Shown here: positions 39,643 to 50,600 of the stretch, piece after piece
Numbering within the stretch: position 1 is the stretch's first letter
Layout of the letters: each line of letters opens with the position of its first letter
Assembly (NCBI GenBank): GCA_002368645.1
Contig: DFEE01000006.1
Coordinates: 186,001 to 250,000 of the forward strand
Origin: Bacteroidales bacterium UBA3810
GTDB taxonomy: Bacteria; Bacteroidota; Bacteroidia; Bacteroidales; Paludibacteraceae
DNA length: 64,000 nucleotides
Direction of reading: 5' to 3'
Made by a program: the position numbers and the translations under genes
Notes under the pieces: generated by a model
Told to the model about the DNA's origin: nothing
What the model saw: only the letters and a program-made list of their open reading frames with translations
Database searches by the model: none

Positions 39643-41814
39643 ATGAGAAAACAATTTCTTTTTATCGAGCAATCCGTATTGGTGATTGCGTTGTGCATCT
39701 TGCATTGTGTAGAACTATCGGCTGTAGAGCCTACTCAGTGGGATTCTATCCCGGAAGACAATCCGTTTTGGCTGCAAGAAGTGACAATAACCGGCACTCC
39801 GAAGGTTTTTGTTAACCAAGTGATAGAGAAAACGCCTGAGCAGATAAGAGTTGATAACATAGGTCAGAACCTGCCGTACCTGCTTAATAACACTCCGGGC
39901 TTGGTCACCACCAGCGATGACGGTTTAGGTATCGGATATACTTATTTTCATATCCGTGGTACCGACCATAGCCGTATCAATATGACGCTCAACGATGTAC
40001 CGCTAAATGACCCTGAAAGCCAAACGGTCTTCTGGGTCAATATGACTGATATGGGAAGTAACTTAAGCGGTATAAAGATTCAGCGAGGTGTCGGTGCTTC
40101 AGTCAGTGGCTCAAGTGCATTTGGAGCCAGCCTCAATATGAATGGTTTCTATGACCTCAAGCAGTTGCGTGAGCAACCCATAAGGGCAGAAGTGTCCTTT
40201 ACGGGCGGTATGTATAATACCTTCCGTGAATCTGTCCAACTCTATGCAAAGAAGGGTAATTGGCATTTCGGGGGACGTGTGTCTAAAGTCAATAGTGACG
40301 GTTATATAGACCGTGCCTTCTCGGACCTCTTTAGTTATAAGGGGGAGGTAGGGTGGCAATCACCCGTGCAAGCCAACGGCGCTAAAACATCGGTGACGCT
40401 TATTGCCTTAGGCGGTAAGGAAAAGACCTATATGGCCTGGTATGGCGTAGATGAAGCAACTATGAACGCGAATCGTCGGTTTAATCCGGCGGGCTTAATG
40501 AGTTATACGACTTCGCAAGGGGAGGAGGCAACCATTGCCTACCCGGACCAGACGGATAACTACACTCAGCACCATGCTCAATTGCATATCCGCCATACAT
40601 TCAACCGCCATTGGTCATTACGCGCCATAGCCCATTACACCTACGGCACGGGTTTTTATGAAATGGCTGATTATGGCGCCTATACCGATACTACAGGTTG
40701 GTCAGGTATAACGCGGGACGGGCTGACAAACCACACCGCCGGAGCGCAAATGCAGGCGCAGTATCTGAATGATAAATGGTCTGCGGTCTTTGGTGTAGTG
40801 GGGCAATATTATATATGCGACCACTGGGGAACGCTGTCCCGTATGAATACCTATCGGGGAAGAGGAAGCAAATGGGATGCTAATATATATGCTAAATTCT
40901 CACAGTTCCTATTACAACGGGCACAGGAGCGGTTGACTCTTTATGAGGATGTGCAATACCGATTGGTGGACCATTTGATGACGGGAGATATAGATTACAC
41001 TTGGGCGGGTAATACTTTTACAATACATCCTACATACCATTTCTTCAACCCAAAAGCCGGTTTAGAGTACTTTAACCACGGTCACCAATTGACAGCGTCT
41101 TTCGCTATGGCGAATAGAGAACCGACAAGGGCTAACTTCATTGATGCCGTGCTGAATGGAAGGGAAAATCCGCGTCCGGAGATGTTGCTGGACTATGAAT
41201 TGGGGTATAACTACTCGTTTACTAAAGAGCAAACAGGTGCCTCCGGTGTGTATGGATCGGTGGGCGCAAACCTCTATTTCATGCAATACAAGGATCAGTT
41301 GGTAGCTACCGGTCAAGTAGATGTCAATAATTATGCAATCCTTGCCAATATCGCCAATTCCTATCGGACAGGAATAGAGTTGCAATATACTTTCCACTTT
41401 ACTAAGTGGCTGAGTTTTGAAGGTAATCTTGTTTGGTCTCGCAACCGTTGGAAAGTGTCTTCTTCTAAGTGGAATAACCTATCTTTCTCGCCGGATTGGA
41501 CAACTTATAATGCACTCAATTTTCATGTAGCCGGATTCACAGGTATCATCAATAACCATGTGGTTAGCAGCCAGTATCTGACCAATGACGAGGAGGCTTA
41601 TGCGCGTCTCAACGCCTATACGGTCACGAACCTTAATCTGAGCTATATCCTGCCTATTAAAAAGACCAACGCCCCTCAAATTGAGTTGCGTTGTCTAATC
41701 AATAATCTCTTTGATTCCAAGTATTGCAGCAATGGCGGTTCTGCCGATGGTTATACTTGGTATTTCCCGCAGGCGGGTATCAATGTACACGCAGGTTTTG
41801 CCGTACGATGGTGA
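39643..41814 (+). CDS. TonB-dependent outer-membrane receptor, probably for thiamin
   Basis: 723 residues from ATG 39643 (MRKQFLFIEQSVLVIALCIL); the ATG at 39610 is in frame but would precede the signal with MCPLWCKKSKH. TonB box EVTITG near the mature N-terminus, plug domain (about 60-170, FHIRGTDHSRINMTLNDVPL), then a 22-strand barrel ending in the aromatic GFAVRW. The TPP riboswitch just upstream points to thiamin or a thiamin precursor as substrate. No CarboxypepD_reg domain is present. Its last 35 bp overlap the convergent membrane-protein gene. Confidence 0.93.
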   Translation: MRKQFLFIEQSVLVIALCILHCVELSAVEPTQWDSIPEDNPFWLQEVTITGTPKVFVNQVIEKTPEQIRVDNIGQNLPYLLNNTPGLVTTSDDGLGIGYTYFHIRGTDHSRINMTLNDVPLNDPESQTVFWVNMTDMGSNLSGIKIQRGVGASVSGSSAFGASLNMNGFYDLKQLREQPIRAEVSFTGGMYNTFRESVQLYAKKGNWHFGGRVSKVNSDGYIDRAFSDLFSYKGEVGWQSPVQANGAKTSVTLIALGGKEKTYMAWYGVDEATMNANRRFNPAGLMSYTTSQGEEATIAYPDQTDNYTQHHAQLHIRHTFNRHWSLRAIAHYTYGTGFYEMADYGAYTDTTGWSGITRDGLTNHTAGAQMQAQYLNDKWSAVFGVVGQYYICDHWGTLSRMNTYRGRGSKWDANIYAKFSQFLLQRAQERLTLYEDVQYRLVDHLMTGDIDYTWAGNTFTIHPTYHFFNPKAGLEYFNHGHQLTASFAMANREPTRANFIDAVLNGRENPRPEMLLDYELGYNYSFTKEQTGASGVYGSVGANLYFMQYKDQLVATGQVDVNNYAILANIANSYRTGIELQYTFHFTKWLSFEGNLVWSRNRWKVSSSKWNNLSFSPDWTTYNALNFHVAGFTGIINNHVVSSQYLTNDEEAYARLNAYTVTNLNLSYILPIKKTNAPQIELRCLINNLFDSKYCSNGGSADGYTWYFPQAGINVHAGFAVRW

Positions 41815-42295
41815 GGATTAGCCTGCCGATAAAGTATATCCCGACGGGAATAAGTGCCCATACATAATCGAGGGTGAAGGCATGCGCCCATGTATTCGGC
41901 AGCCAACCGAGGCTAATCGGTATGGCTGCTATTGTTGCAACCGTAAGGACACCAATCAGTGAAGCCGAGATAGTTCTTGCCTTGTATTCCACTCGCGGCA
42001 AGAGGTAAATCCATACGCCGAAGAGGACGATGAGTATAGCTGGTAGGAAATATGAACAGGCTGCAATAATCAATGAGCAGTAAAATGCCGGTCTCGTTGC
42101 TTCATATTGAAATTTCTCCATTCGGTTGAGGATATGGTAACTAATCTCCAAGCCAATGGCAGGTATGATGCCTAACCAGTAATAGAGGTTATGGAGAGTC
42201 CTTAGTTGTCCCAAGCCTACATAGATTCCCAGTCCCACAAGGAGCAGAGCCCATGGTAGGTGGCGGTATATGAGTCGGGCATGATAGACTTGCAT
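41780..42295 (-). CDS. Hypothetical inner-membrane protein
   Basis: 171 residues with about five hydrophobic helices (near 14-32, 36-55, 70-97, 110-135, 143-163). No family recognised. Its 3' end overlaps the thiamin receptor by 35 bp, convergently. It starts 6 bp after the M3 peptidase stop, so it is the last gene of that operon. Its charged N-terminus (MQVYHARLIYRH) suggests the N-terminus is cytoplasmic. Confidence 0.72.
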   Translation of the reverse strand: MQVYHARLIYRHLPWALLLVGLGIYVGLGQLRTLHNLYYWLGIIPAIGLEISYHILNRMEKFQYEATRPAFYCSLIIAACSYFLPAILIVLFGVWIYLLPRVEYKARTISASLIGVLTVATIAAIPISLGWLPNTWAHAFTLDYVWALIPVGIYFIGRLILTIVRQNLRVH

Positions 42296-42301
42296 GGCGT
42301 T

Positions 42302-44392
42302 TTATTGGATAAATCCTTTCCTTCTCAACAAATACTTTGGGTCAGCATCTTTGCCCCTAAACTCTTGATACAATTCTGCTGCATCGCGTGTGCCGCCTTG
42401 CTCTAACATGTGTTTAAAGCGAGCGGCAATTTCAGGATGCGTAATGTCTCCTGTCTCTTTAAAAGCTTCAAAAGCGTCAGCGTCCAATACGGCAGACCAG
42501 GTATAACTGTAGTAACCTGCTTCGTAACCTGTGGTGAAAATGTGGTTATAGAATGTCGGTCGATAGCGCACGATGATTTGGGGAATCATTCCCATCTTCT
42601 TGAGGGAAGCTGCCTCAAAGGCATTGACATCTATAGTGCCCATGGTTGTCAATTCATGAAAATCCATATCGAGGATAGAGGCACTTAACAATTCAGTTTC
42701 TACGAAGCCTTGGTTGAATTGCTTCGCGGCATTGATTTTAGCAATAAGGCTATCCGGCATTACTTCGCCTGTCTGATAGTGGAAGGCGTAGGTCGCCAAT
42801 ATCTCCGGCTCGTAGCAGTAATTTTCCATGAACTGGCTGGGCATTTCGACGAAGTCACGTGGCACATTCGTACCGGCTAAAGACTCATAATGGGCGCGGC
42901 TAAGCAACCCATGAAGTGCATGGCCGAACTCGTGGAAGAGCGTCTCAACATCATCCATAGACAACAGGGACGGATTGTCTTTAGTGGGTTTATTGAAGTT
43001 GCCGACATTGATAATCACCGGTCGGTGGTCCTTGCCGGACGCATCAACATATTGGTGGCAGATGTCGTTCATCCATGCTCCCGGTCGCTTTCCCGCCCGC
43101 GGAAAATAATCGGTATAAAGAATGCCGACTAATTCGCCCTTCGGGTCTGTCACACGGAATGTCTCCACTTCATCATTATAGACCGGCAGGTCATGTACTT
43201 GCTCAAAATTAAGCCCATAGAGATTATGCGCCAACAAGAATACGCCTTTGCGGACATTTGATAGTTCGAAGTACGGTTTCAGTTCCTCCTCGTTGAGGTC
43301 ATATTTCTCTTTGCGTAGTTTCTCCGCATAGTACCACCAGTCCCATGGCTCAATAGGCTCATCGGTCATAGCCTGCAGGGCTGCGGCTTCGCGTTTAGCG
43401 GCAGCCAAAGACGGTCCCCATACTCTTTGGAGGAGTTCATCAGCGTTGCGGGCATTTTTAGCCATAGCGTCTTGCAGAATATAATCAGCCGGGTTGGTGA
43501 AGCCCATGAGGTGTGCTTTCTCTATGCGTAGCCGCATGGTTTGGTTGATAACCGACTTATTATCATAGGCATTATCGTGGTTGCAGCGGGTTGTATAAGC
43601 CAGGAGCAATTGTCGGCGCAATTCCCGATTGGCGCAATATTGTAGCACGGGGGTGAAGGATGTACGTTTGGGGCTAAAGAGCCATCCTTCCTTGCCGGCG
43701 GCTTCTGCCGCTTCGCGGGCTGCGTCTTTGGCGGATGCGGGCAGACCTTCCAGTTCCGCCTCATCGGTGATGAGTATTTGAGCCTCGGGGGCATTGGTCT
43801 CCGCTACTACATTTTGGCCGAACAACAAACTCAGACGTGCCAGTTCTTGGTTAATGGCTGCCAAACGCTCTTTGTCTGCTTGGTTGAGGTTCGCGCCGTT
43901 CTCAACAAAGGAACGGTAGGTCTCTTCGGTAAGTCTCAGGTCTTCGCCGCTAAGTCCCAATGTTTCTCGCTGATTATAGACATGAGCTATGCGGGCGAAT
44001 AATTTGTCATTGAGCAGAATGTCGTCAGACAGCGCGCTGAGTTCAGGACTGATGGTATTGGCAATCTCGTCCATCTCATCATTACCATCGGCTTCTAAGA
44101 TGTTGAAGAAAATGCCCTCCACTCTGTCGAGCAATGCACCGCTACGTTCCAGGGCAACGATGGTATTTTCAAAGGTTGGTTCCTCGGGATTCGTGACAAT
44201 TGCCTCTATCTCGGCTTGATTCTGCTTGATTGCCTCCCTGAATGCAGGCAGGTAATCTTTTAATTCTATCTTATCCATTGCTACGATACCATATTCATTG
44301 GGGGTATCGAGGAGAGGATTAATGCGTTTACAACTTATAAAACTCATACTTAGTAGTGCTATAGCACTGATGAAAAGGGTTGTATATTTCAT
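42302..44392 (-). CDS. dcp: M3 family metallopeptidase lipoprotein (peptidyl-dipeptidase Dcp type)
   Basis: 696 residues. A lipoprotein signal (MKYTTLFISAIALLSMSFIS followed by C) precedes the peptidase. The zinc motif HEFGHALHGLLS lies near residue 486 with a downstream Glu region, and ASILDMDFHELTTMG and GYEAGYYSYTWSAVLDADAF are M3 core segments. It removes dipeptides from the C-terminus of peptides. The signal places it outside the cytoplasm, as for many Bacteroidetes Dcp proteins, whereas E. coli Dcp is cytoplasmic. It starts 2 bp after the AsmA stop, so the two are in one operon. Confidence 0.93.
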   Translation of the reverse strand: MKYTTLFISAIALLSMSFISCKRINPLLDTPNEYGIVAMDKIELKDYLPAFREAIKQNQAEIEAIVTNPEEPTFENTIVALERSGALLDRVEGIFFNILEADGNDEMDEIANTISPELSALSDDILLNDKLFARIAHVYNQRETLGLSGEDLRLTEETYRSFVENGANLNQADKERLAAINQELARLSLLFGQNVVAETNAPEAQILITDEAELEGLPASAKDAAREAAEAAGKEGWLFSPKRTSFTPVLQYCANRELRRQLLLAYTTRCNHDNAYDNKSVINQTMRLRIEKAHLMGFTNPADYILQDAMAKNARNADELLQRVWGPSLAAAKREAAALQAMTDEPIEPWDWWYYAEKLRKEKYDLNEEELKPYFELSNVRKGVFLLAHNLYGLNFEQVHDLPVYNDEVETFRVTDPKGELVGILYTDYFPRAGKRPGAWMNDICHQYVDASGKDHRPVIINVGNFNKPTKDNPSLLSMDDVETLFHEFGHALHGLLSRAHYESLAGTNVPRDFVEMPSQFMENYCYEPEILATYAFHYQTGEVMPDSLIAKINAAKQFNQGFVETELLSASILDMDFHELTTMGTIDVNAFEAASLKKMGMIPQIIVRYRPTFYNHIFTTGYEAGYYSYTWSAVLDADAFEAFKETGDITHPEIAARFKHMLEQGGTRDAAELYQEFRGKDADPKYLLRRKGFIQ

Positions 44393-44394
44393 AT

Positions 44395-47184
44395 CTATTG
44401 GATTTTAACATCTTTTTTTATGGTGTTGGCGATGATGCGTCGGAGTTCAGCGGACTGTCCTTCTCGGTCTTTATGGAAGATTGGTCGGAAATCCTGCATG
44501 TAGCGACAAGGCGCTAACTTGATGTTAAGGTCATCCAGATTGCCGGAGACATCAACCCCAAGCCAGATGGGCTTGAGCAAGGAAGCATGGTAGTCGAAGG
44601 TCATATCGAGATTGTGATTACCCCCGACAGCTGCCATGTATTTATCGATACTGAGGCAGAGTGGATAAACGGTCAAGCGGTCTTTGTAAAGTGCCATTTG
44701 GCAATTGATGGAATCGACTACGTTTCGTTGCTTGGGGCTGAAGAGTAGGAGTTTACTGATCTTCTCAAAAGTCTCGTTGTCAAGCAATACTAAGTCCTTG
44801 CCTTCTATATCACATGCTCCGCGGAGGGTTGATATTTTCGGTTTATATTGACTGGTCAAATATGTCTCTAAGGTCAGGTGAAATTGAGCTTTGCCTTCAA
44901 ACGAACTGAGCATTGGCACTAACGAATCTATTTGTGGAATCATCCTAATGAGGTTGTGGATGTCAATTTCAATCAAGTGAAAATCCACGCCGGCATAAAG
45001 GTGATTGCGTCGAGGCGTCTCATATAGCGCCGTCAGTTGCATCCGTGCAGCTTCGCAGATAAAGCCCATTTCTTCCAGAACGAGTTTGCCGTCCTTAACA
45101 TAGAGTTTTCCCCCTAAGTGCTCCAATACCTCGTTGGAGAAATAGGCGGTGCGGATATGGGTTACCAGTCCAAGATCCATGTGTGTAGGCACCATAAAGG
45201 GCTCTTTTTCTGTCTCCGGTTGCTTAGATTCTGTCGTGGCCGGTGAGGAGGATATAGTGTCTTTAGATGTATTGAGGGAGTTGACAATCTCCATCAGTTG
45301 GTTGACATCCGTGACCTCGGAGTTGAAGGTCAACGCGCCTGTCAAATCGCCTTCATTCCTTAGCCATTTGCCCACATGGCGAATTTCACCGGATAAAGAG
45401 AAATCGCTATTGCCCAAATCAATGCGAGAACTATCAATCTTGAAGATTCTATTGGAGTAGGTGAAATCGATAATCGGAATATCTAACGGCATGCCTAACT
45501 TGGGGTATTGCACATCGCCGTTCTCCAATTGGAACCGTAACCGTGGATTCCATTTCAGAAGCACATTATCTGCGTCTTTGTTGTACAGCGCTTTAGCTTC
45601 TACATCGAACCTCTGCGTTGTGATGGCAATCGTTTGTCCCATAGTAGCCTCCATGGCGTTGGCTGCTAAAGCCACTTCTATGCGCGGTTTATCGGCAGCA
45701 CGTCGAGAGGGGGACAAAGCGGCTTTGCCTTTCGGAACTCTTAAGTGGGCATAGATGGTGTCCATTTTGGCGGTTAGTTCATCCATTGTAAAGGTCAGTT
45801 CCACTGCCGGAATTGTACTATTCGCAGGAGTATTCTTGCCGCCTATTTGAATATGCGTATCCATATTGTCAGCCAATACATTGAGACTATCTTCCCATAT
45901 GAGATTCAAGTCGGAAAAATTTAGGTCGGCTTGTGCATTGATACGCTCGTACTTTAAGGCGGTTAAATCATCAAGTGTGCTCTTGAGAACAAGTGTGCCT
46001 TGGGCGTTACCGGATAGTTGGTTGGTGACTGAATCGGAATGGATGAAATAGTCTGCATCTGCAAGATTGAGGTTTACTTTGGCACTTAGGTCACAGAGAG
46101 GGTTGCTAAGTTCAAATTTCTTGCCGTTCTTCAGTATATCAGTCGCTCTTCCTTTAACCGTAATGGACGAATGTTTGGTGTGTGCATACAGGGTGTTGAG
46201 CCGGGCGGAGGTTAGGTTCTTTTGATTGAGATCAAGATGTAGGTCGATGTCCCCGCGCAGTGCATCAATATAGTAGGGAAGAGGTTTATATCTTCCTTTG
46301 GCATTAGTGAGTTGGAGATTAGCGTCCACGGTGGGTAAGTTCAGACTATCGTACAGACCGTAGGCATGTGCTTGTAAGCGAATGAGTCCATCGGCTTGGA
46401 TATCCTTAGGCCATAGTGAAGCGTATTGTGGCGGTAAGATAGCCATTAATTGGCTAATCTGCCAGTTTCCGGTCTCTATGGTTACATCGGCATTGATGGT
46501 ATCAAGAGCCAATGACGGTGTGCTGACTATGCCGGCAAGTTTAATTTCAAACTGCTCCAAAGCGAGTGAACTGCCGTCTAACACAAGGGCAACGAGACCC
46601 TCAGCTTGATCGGGCTGGGCGAGCGAGAGAAAGGCTTTGAGCCTCATCAACGGCAGGCTGTCTCGATCATCTTTGAGGGTAAGACGACTTACATCTGCTG
46701 TCAGCCGATCCTCAAATCGTATGGTTTTGAGAGTCCAAGAGCCGGAGGTCGTATCGGTTGTGTCTGAGGGGAGGTGAAAGGCAGGGATATTGGTCTTTCC
46801 GTCGCGATTCATATATAGATTGGCTTCAACATCGCGTATCGCTAACTTGGAGATATCAATATACCCGTCTAAAGCCTGCTTGACATCGAGTCCGACGATG
46901 AGTTCCGGCACTGCCAAAACGGTGTCGGATTGGGCACCCTCCATAGGATTGATGATGTAAAGACCTTTTAATCTTAAACCGACATCCGGAAAGGTGCTCA
47001 GGACGGTCAACTCTACCTCATCCAATTGGTGCTCGCATAGCAAAACCGAATCTACTACGCGGTTGACTATGGGGGTTAGCCGCTTCGGGGTTAAAATGAC
47101 GTGACAGACTACCCCCACTACCAAAAGCACGATACCGATAAGGGCGCCGAGGGTGATGCCGATGATCTTAAGAGTTTTTTTCAT
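44395..47184 (-). CDS. AsmA family envelope protein
   Basis: 929 residues. One N-terminal transmembrane helix (KIIGITLGALIGIVLLVVGV), then a long beta-rich periplasmic region. The opening FPDVGLRLKGLYIINPM and the C-terminal block (FEGKAQFHLTLETYLTSQYK, then LRGACDIEGKDLVLLDNETF) fit AsmA and its C-terminal domain. AsmA-like proteins are bridge-type proteins linked to lipid movement to the outer membrane. The start overlaps the small lipoprotein stop by 4 bp. Confidence 0.9.
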   Translation of the reverse strand: MKKTLKIIGITLGALIGIVLLVVGVVCHVILTPKRLTPIVNRVVDSVLLCEHQLDEVELTVLSTFPDVGLRLKGLYIINPMEGAQSDTVLAVPELIVGLDVKQALDGYIDISKLAIRDVEANLYMNRDGKTNIPAFHLPSDTTDTTSGSWTLKTIRFEDRLTADVSRLTLKDDRDSLPLMRLKAFLSLAQPDQAEGLVALVLDGSSLALEQFEIKLAGIVSTPSLALDTINADVTIETGNWQISQLMAILPPQYASLWPKDIQADGLIRLQAHAYGLYDSLNLPTVDANLQLTNAKGRYKPLPYYIDALRGDIDLHLDLNQKNLTSARLNTLYAHTKHSSITVKGRATDILKNGKKFELSNPLCDLSAKVNLNLADADYFIHSDSVTNQLSGNAQGTLVLKSTLDDLTALKYERINAQADLNFSDLNLIWEDSLNVLADNMDTHIQIGGKNTPANSTIPAVELTFTMDELTAKMDTIYAHLRVPKGKAALSPSRRAADKPRIEVALAANAMEATMGQTIAITTQRFDVEAKALYNKDADNVLLKWNPRLRFQLENGDVQYPKLGMPLDIPIIDFTYSNRIFKIDSSRIDLGNSDFSLSGEIRHVGKWLRNEGDLTGALTFNSEVTDVNQLMEIVNSLNTSKDTISSSPATTESKQPETEKEPFMVPTHMDLGLVTHIRTAYFSNEVLEHLGGKLYVKDGKLVLEEMGFICEAARMQLTALYETPRRNHLYAGVDFHLIEIDIHNLIRMIPQIDSLVPMLSSFEGKAQFHLTLETYLTSQYKPKISTLRGACDIEGKDLVLLDNETFEKISKLLLFSPKQRNVVDSINCQMALYKDRLTVYPLCLSIDKYMAAVGGNHNLDMTFDYHASLLKPIWLGVDVSGNLDDLNIKLAPCRYMQDFRPIFHKDREGQSAELRRIIANTIKKDVKIQ

Positions 47185-47609
47185 TGAGCTACTTTAACTA
47201 AATAGACGCGTTTGCTGCCATCTTGGATAGAGAGGTCGTTGTCGGTTAAACTGTAGATGGTTTGGTCTATAGCGGACTGCGCTTGTGAGACATTGATCAT
47301 ATGTCTCATCCGGATATAATCCGTTCCTTTCTTCCACATGAACCAGCCATTACCATGATACACCAAACTCGACTCATAGTAATCGTCGCTTTCATCCCAT
47401 GTTTTGCCCCAACAGTAGCCTTCTTCGGCAGATTCGTCGTAGAATACGAAATGCAAGCCCGATGTGGTCGGGCTCACGCCTTGCCAATGCCCGATGAGTT
47501 GCTGCCGGGTACCGATTTCCGTACTCGAGCTACTTCCTCCAAAAATGCAAGAGGTCATCCCTAAACTGACCACTGCACATACTATGGCAATAATAATTCT
47601 TTGTCTCAT
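47181..47609 (-). CDS. Small hypothetical lipoprotein
   Basis: 142 residues with a lipobox signal (MRQRIIIAIVCAVVSLGMTS followed by C) and a short Ser linker (GGSSSSTE). The body (LIGHWQGVSPTTSGLHFVFY) has the lipocalin-like layout of small Bacteroidetes lipoproteins, with strand-turn repeats and several Trp. No function is known. It overlaps ileS by 4 bp upstream and asmA by 4 bp downstream, so all three are translationally linked. Confidence 0.75.
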   Translation of the reverse strand: MRQRIIIAIVCAVVSLGMTSCIFGGSSSSTEIGTRQQLIGHWQGVSPTTSGLHFVFYDESAEEGYCWGKTWDESDDYYESSLVYHGNGWFMWKKGTDYIRMRHMINVSQAQSAIDQTIYSLTDNDLSIQDGSKRVYLVKVAQ

Positions 47610-50600
47610 TTTTCCACTTTAATATGTAGTTTTTTTCCGTTGAGTTCTACTTCTTCGCCTTGCGGTGTAGAAGTTAGGTCCAAGTGTCGTGCCAGGACCT
47701 GCGAAGCAATATAGTCTTTGAAATGCAGCACGGCATTGTGGACCTCGGTACAATCTTCAATCTCTACTTCAATACGGTCGGTTACTTCAAAACCTGCGGA
47801 TTTACGGATATTCTGTATTCGATTGATGAGTTCACGCGCTATACCTTCTTCTAAAAGAGATTCCGTCAGTTCTATATCAAGTGCAATGGTCAGCGCTCCC
47901 TCATTCATTACAAGCCAGCCGGGCATGTTCTCTGTCAAGATTTCCACATCTTCCGGTATAAGCGAATAACCTGCAACCATGAAGGTTCCCGTTGCTTCAA
48001 ACTTCGCGATATCTTCTTGGCTCATCGTATTGATGGCGGCGGCAATGGACTTCATCTGACTGCCTGCTTTTTTACCTAATATGGGATACTTAGGTCGTAT
48101 CTTCTTGACTAATTGAACGGAGGGATCGTTCTTATCCACTATTTGCAAACTCTGAATATTGACCTCAGAGCGGATAAGCCCTTCCACATGCAGGAGTGCT
48201 TCCTTGGTCGCCTCATCGGGGGCCGGGATAACCGCCTTCTGTAGCGGTTGACGAACGTTGAGTTTAGCATTCTTTCTTAAACTCAATATCATGGATGTAG
48301 CTTGTTGGGCCAAAGCCATCTGACGCTCTAAGGTCTTGTCAATCATGCTCTCATCTACTTTGGGCCATTCGCTCAGGTGCACAGTCTCACCTGTCAAATC
48401 CCGATAAAGTCTATCTGCATAGAACGGAGCCATGGGGGCTATCAATTGAGCTACGGTTTTCAGACAGGTGTACAATGTCTCATACGCTGCCTGTTTATCC
48501 GCGTCCATTGTGCCGCCCCAGAACCGCTTGCGGTTCAACCTCACATACCAATTGCTAAGCTCATTCTGCACAAAAGCCGATACAACACGCCCTGCCGGAG
48601 TGGGGTCATAATGCTCGTAGTGTTCCGTGCAGGCTTTTACTACTGAGTTAAGACGACTTAAAATCCACCGATCGATCTCCTGCAACCATTCAGACTTCCC
48701 TTGAGTAGTCAGCGGCGATGCCTCGACAGACCAGTGATCTACATTCGCATATAGGGCAAAGAAACTATATGTATTATACAAGGTCCCAAAGAACTTACGC
48801 TGAATCTCAGCAACCCCTTCGGGGTCAAACCGTAGATTCTCCCAGGGGTCAGAGTTAGTCAGCATATACATCCTCACTGCATCTGCGCCATAGGTCGATA
48901 AAGCACTGAAGGGATCTACTGCATTGCCCTTACGTTTACTCATCTTATCGCCGGCTTTGTCTAATACAAGGCCATTGGAAATGACGTTCTTGTAAGCGAC
49001 ATTGCCTTCTATCATAGTGTGGATGGCATGCAGTGTGAAGAACCAGCCGCGTGTCTGATCTACACCCTCCGAGATAAAGTCGGCGGTGCGGGGCGCATCT
49101 TGATTTTCGAAAGGATAGTGGTTCTGCGCGTAGGGCATAGCTCCCGAATCAAACCATACATCGATGAGATCTAATTCCCGCTTCATCGGCTTGCCGGTTG
49201 GGCTTACCAGCACGATGCTGTCCACATAGGGACGGTGTAGGTCAATGACGGCAGGATCGTAGTTGTCTTTGCTGTAGTCGCCCACAATGTGCTTGGGCCA
49301 TGGGTTGGCTTTCATCAATCCGGCTGCAACGGCTTTGTCTATTTCTTCGAAGAACTCTTTGATTGACCCGATGCATAACTCCTCTTGGCCATCCTCTGTT
49401 CGCCAGATGGGAAGGGGAGTCCCCCAATAACGTGAACGACTGAGGTTCCAGTCATTGAGATTCTCAAGCCATTTACCGAAACGACCGGTACCGGTGGATT
49501 CGGGTTGCCAATTGATTGTTTTATTGAGGGCAATCATCTGCTCTTTGGCTTTGGTAGAGCGGATGAACCAACTGTCTAAAGGATAGTAGATGATGGGCGT
49601 ATCGGTTCGCCAGCAATGCGGATAGGAGTGCACGTGTTTCTCGATCTTAAAGACGGTACCTGTTTGCTTCATGTACATGCATAGACGGATGTTAAGATCC
49701 TCTTCCTTGAGTGCTTTGGGTTCATCGTATTTATCATTGGTCCAGAAATGCACCTTGTCGTAGGCGTTCTTTACAAACTCACCTGACCATCTGTCGTATA
49801 AATCGTGGTTGATGTATCCCGTGTTGAACGTCTCATCCAGCTCTTCGCATAGCCAATACTTGCCGCTGAAATCAACCATGGGACGTGTCTCTCCGTTCTT
49901 GGTAATCATGAATAAGGACGGTATCCCTGCGGCATCGGCAACCCGCTTATCATCAGCACCAAAGGTAGGCGCAATATGTACAATACCGGTTCCTTCGTCT
50001 GTCGTGACATAATCGCCGCTAATGACGCGGAAGGCATCGCCGCTGCGGTCAGTGATGGTGTCGGTCTCTTTGTCGTAACTGACGGGCTTGACCCATGGGA
50101 AAAGTTGCTCGTAGTGCATGCCCACGAGGTCCATTCCCTTGTACTGAGCGATAATCTCGGGAGACTCGCCTAACTCTTTAACGAAATGAGAGAGGCAGGC
50201 TTTGGCAAGGATATACGAGGCGTTTTCGGACTTTACTTCGACATAATCGATTTTTTCACCGACGCATAATGCCGTATTGCTCGGCAATGTCCATGGCGTC
50301 GTCGTCCATGCCAAGAAATATCGCTCGTCGGCTGATTTGCCGGTAAGGCGGAATTTTGCCGTACATGTTGTATCTTTTACATCGCGGTAGCAGCCGGGTT
50401 GGTTGATTTCGTGACTCGCTAAACCCGTACCCGCCATTGGACTATATGGCTGAATCGTATAACCTTTGTATAGATAGCCTTTCTTGTACAATTCTTTTAG
50501 TAAGTACCATACTGTCTCAATGTACTTGTTATCATAGGTGATATAAGGATTGTCTAAATCAACCCAATAACCCATTTGTCTTGTCAGGTTCGTCCATTCT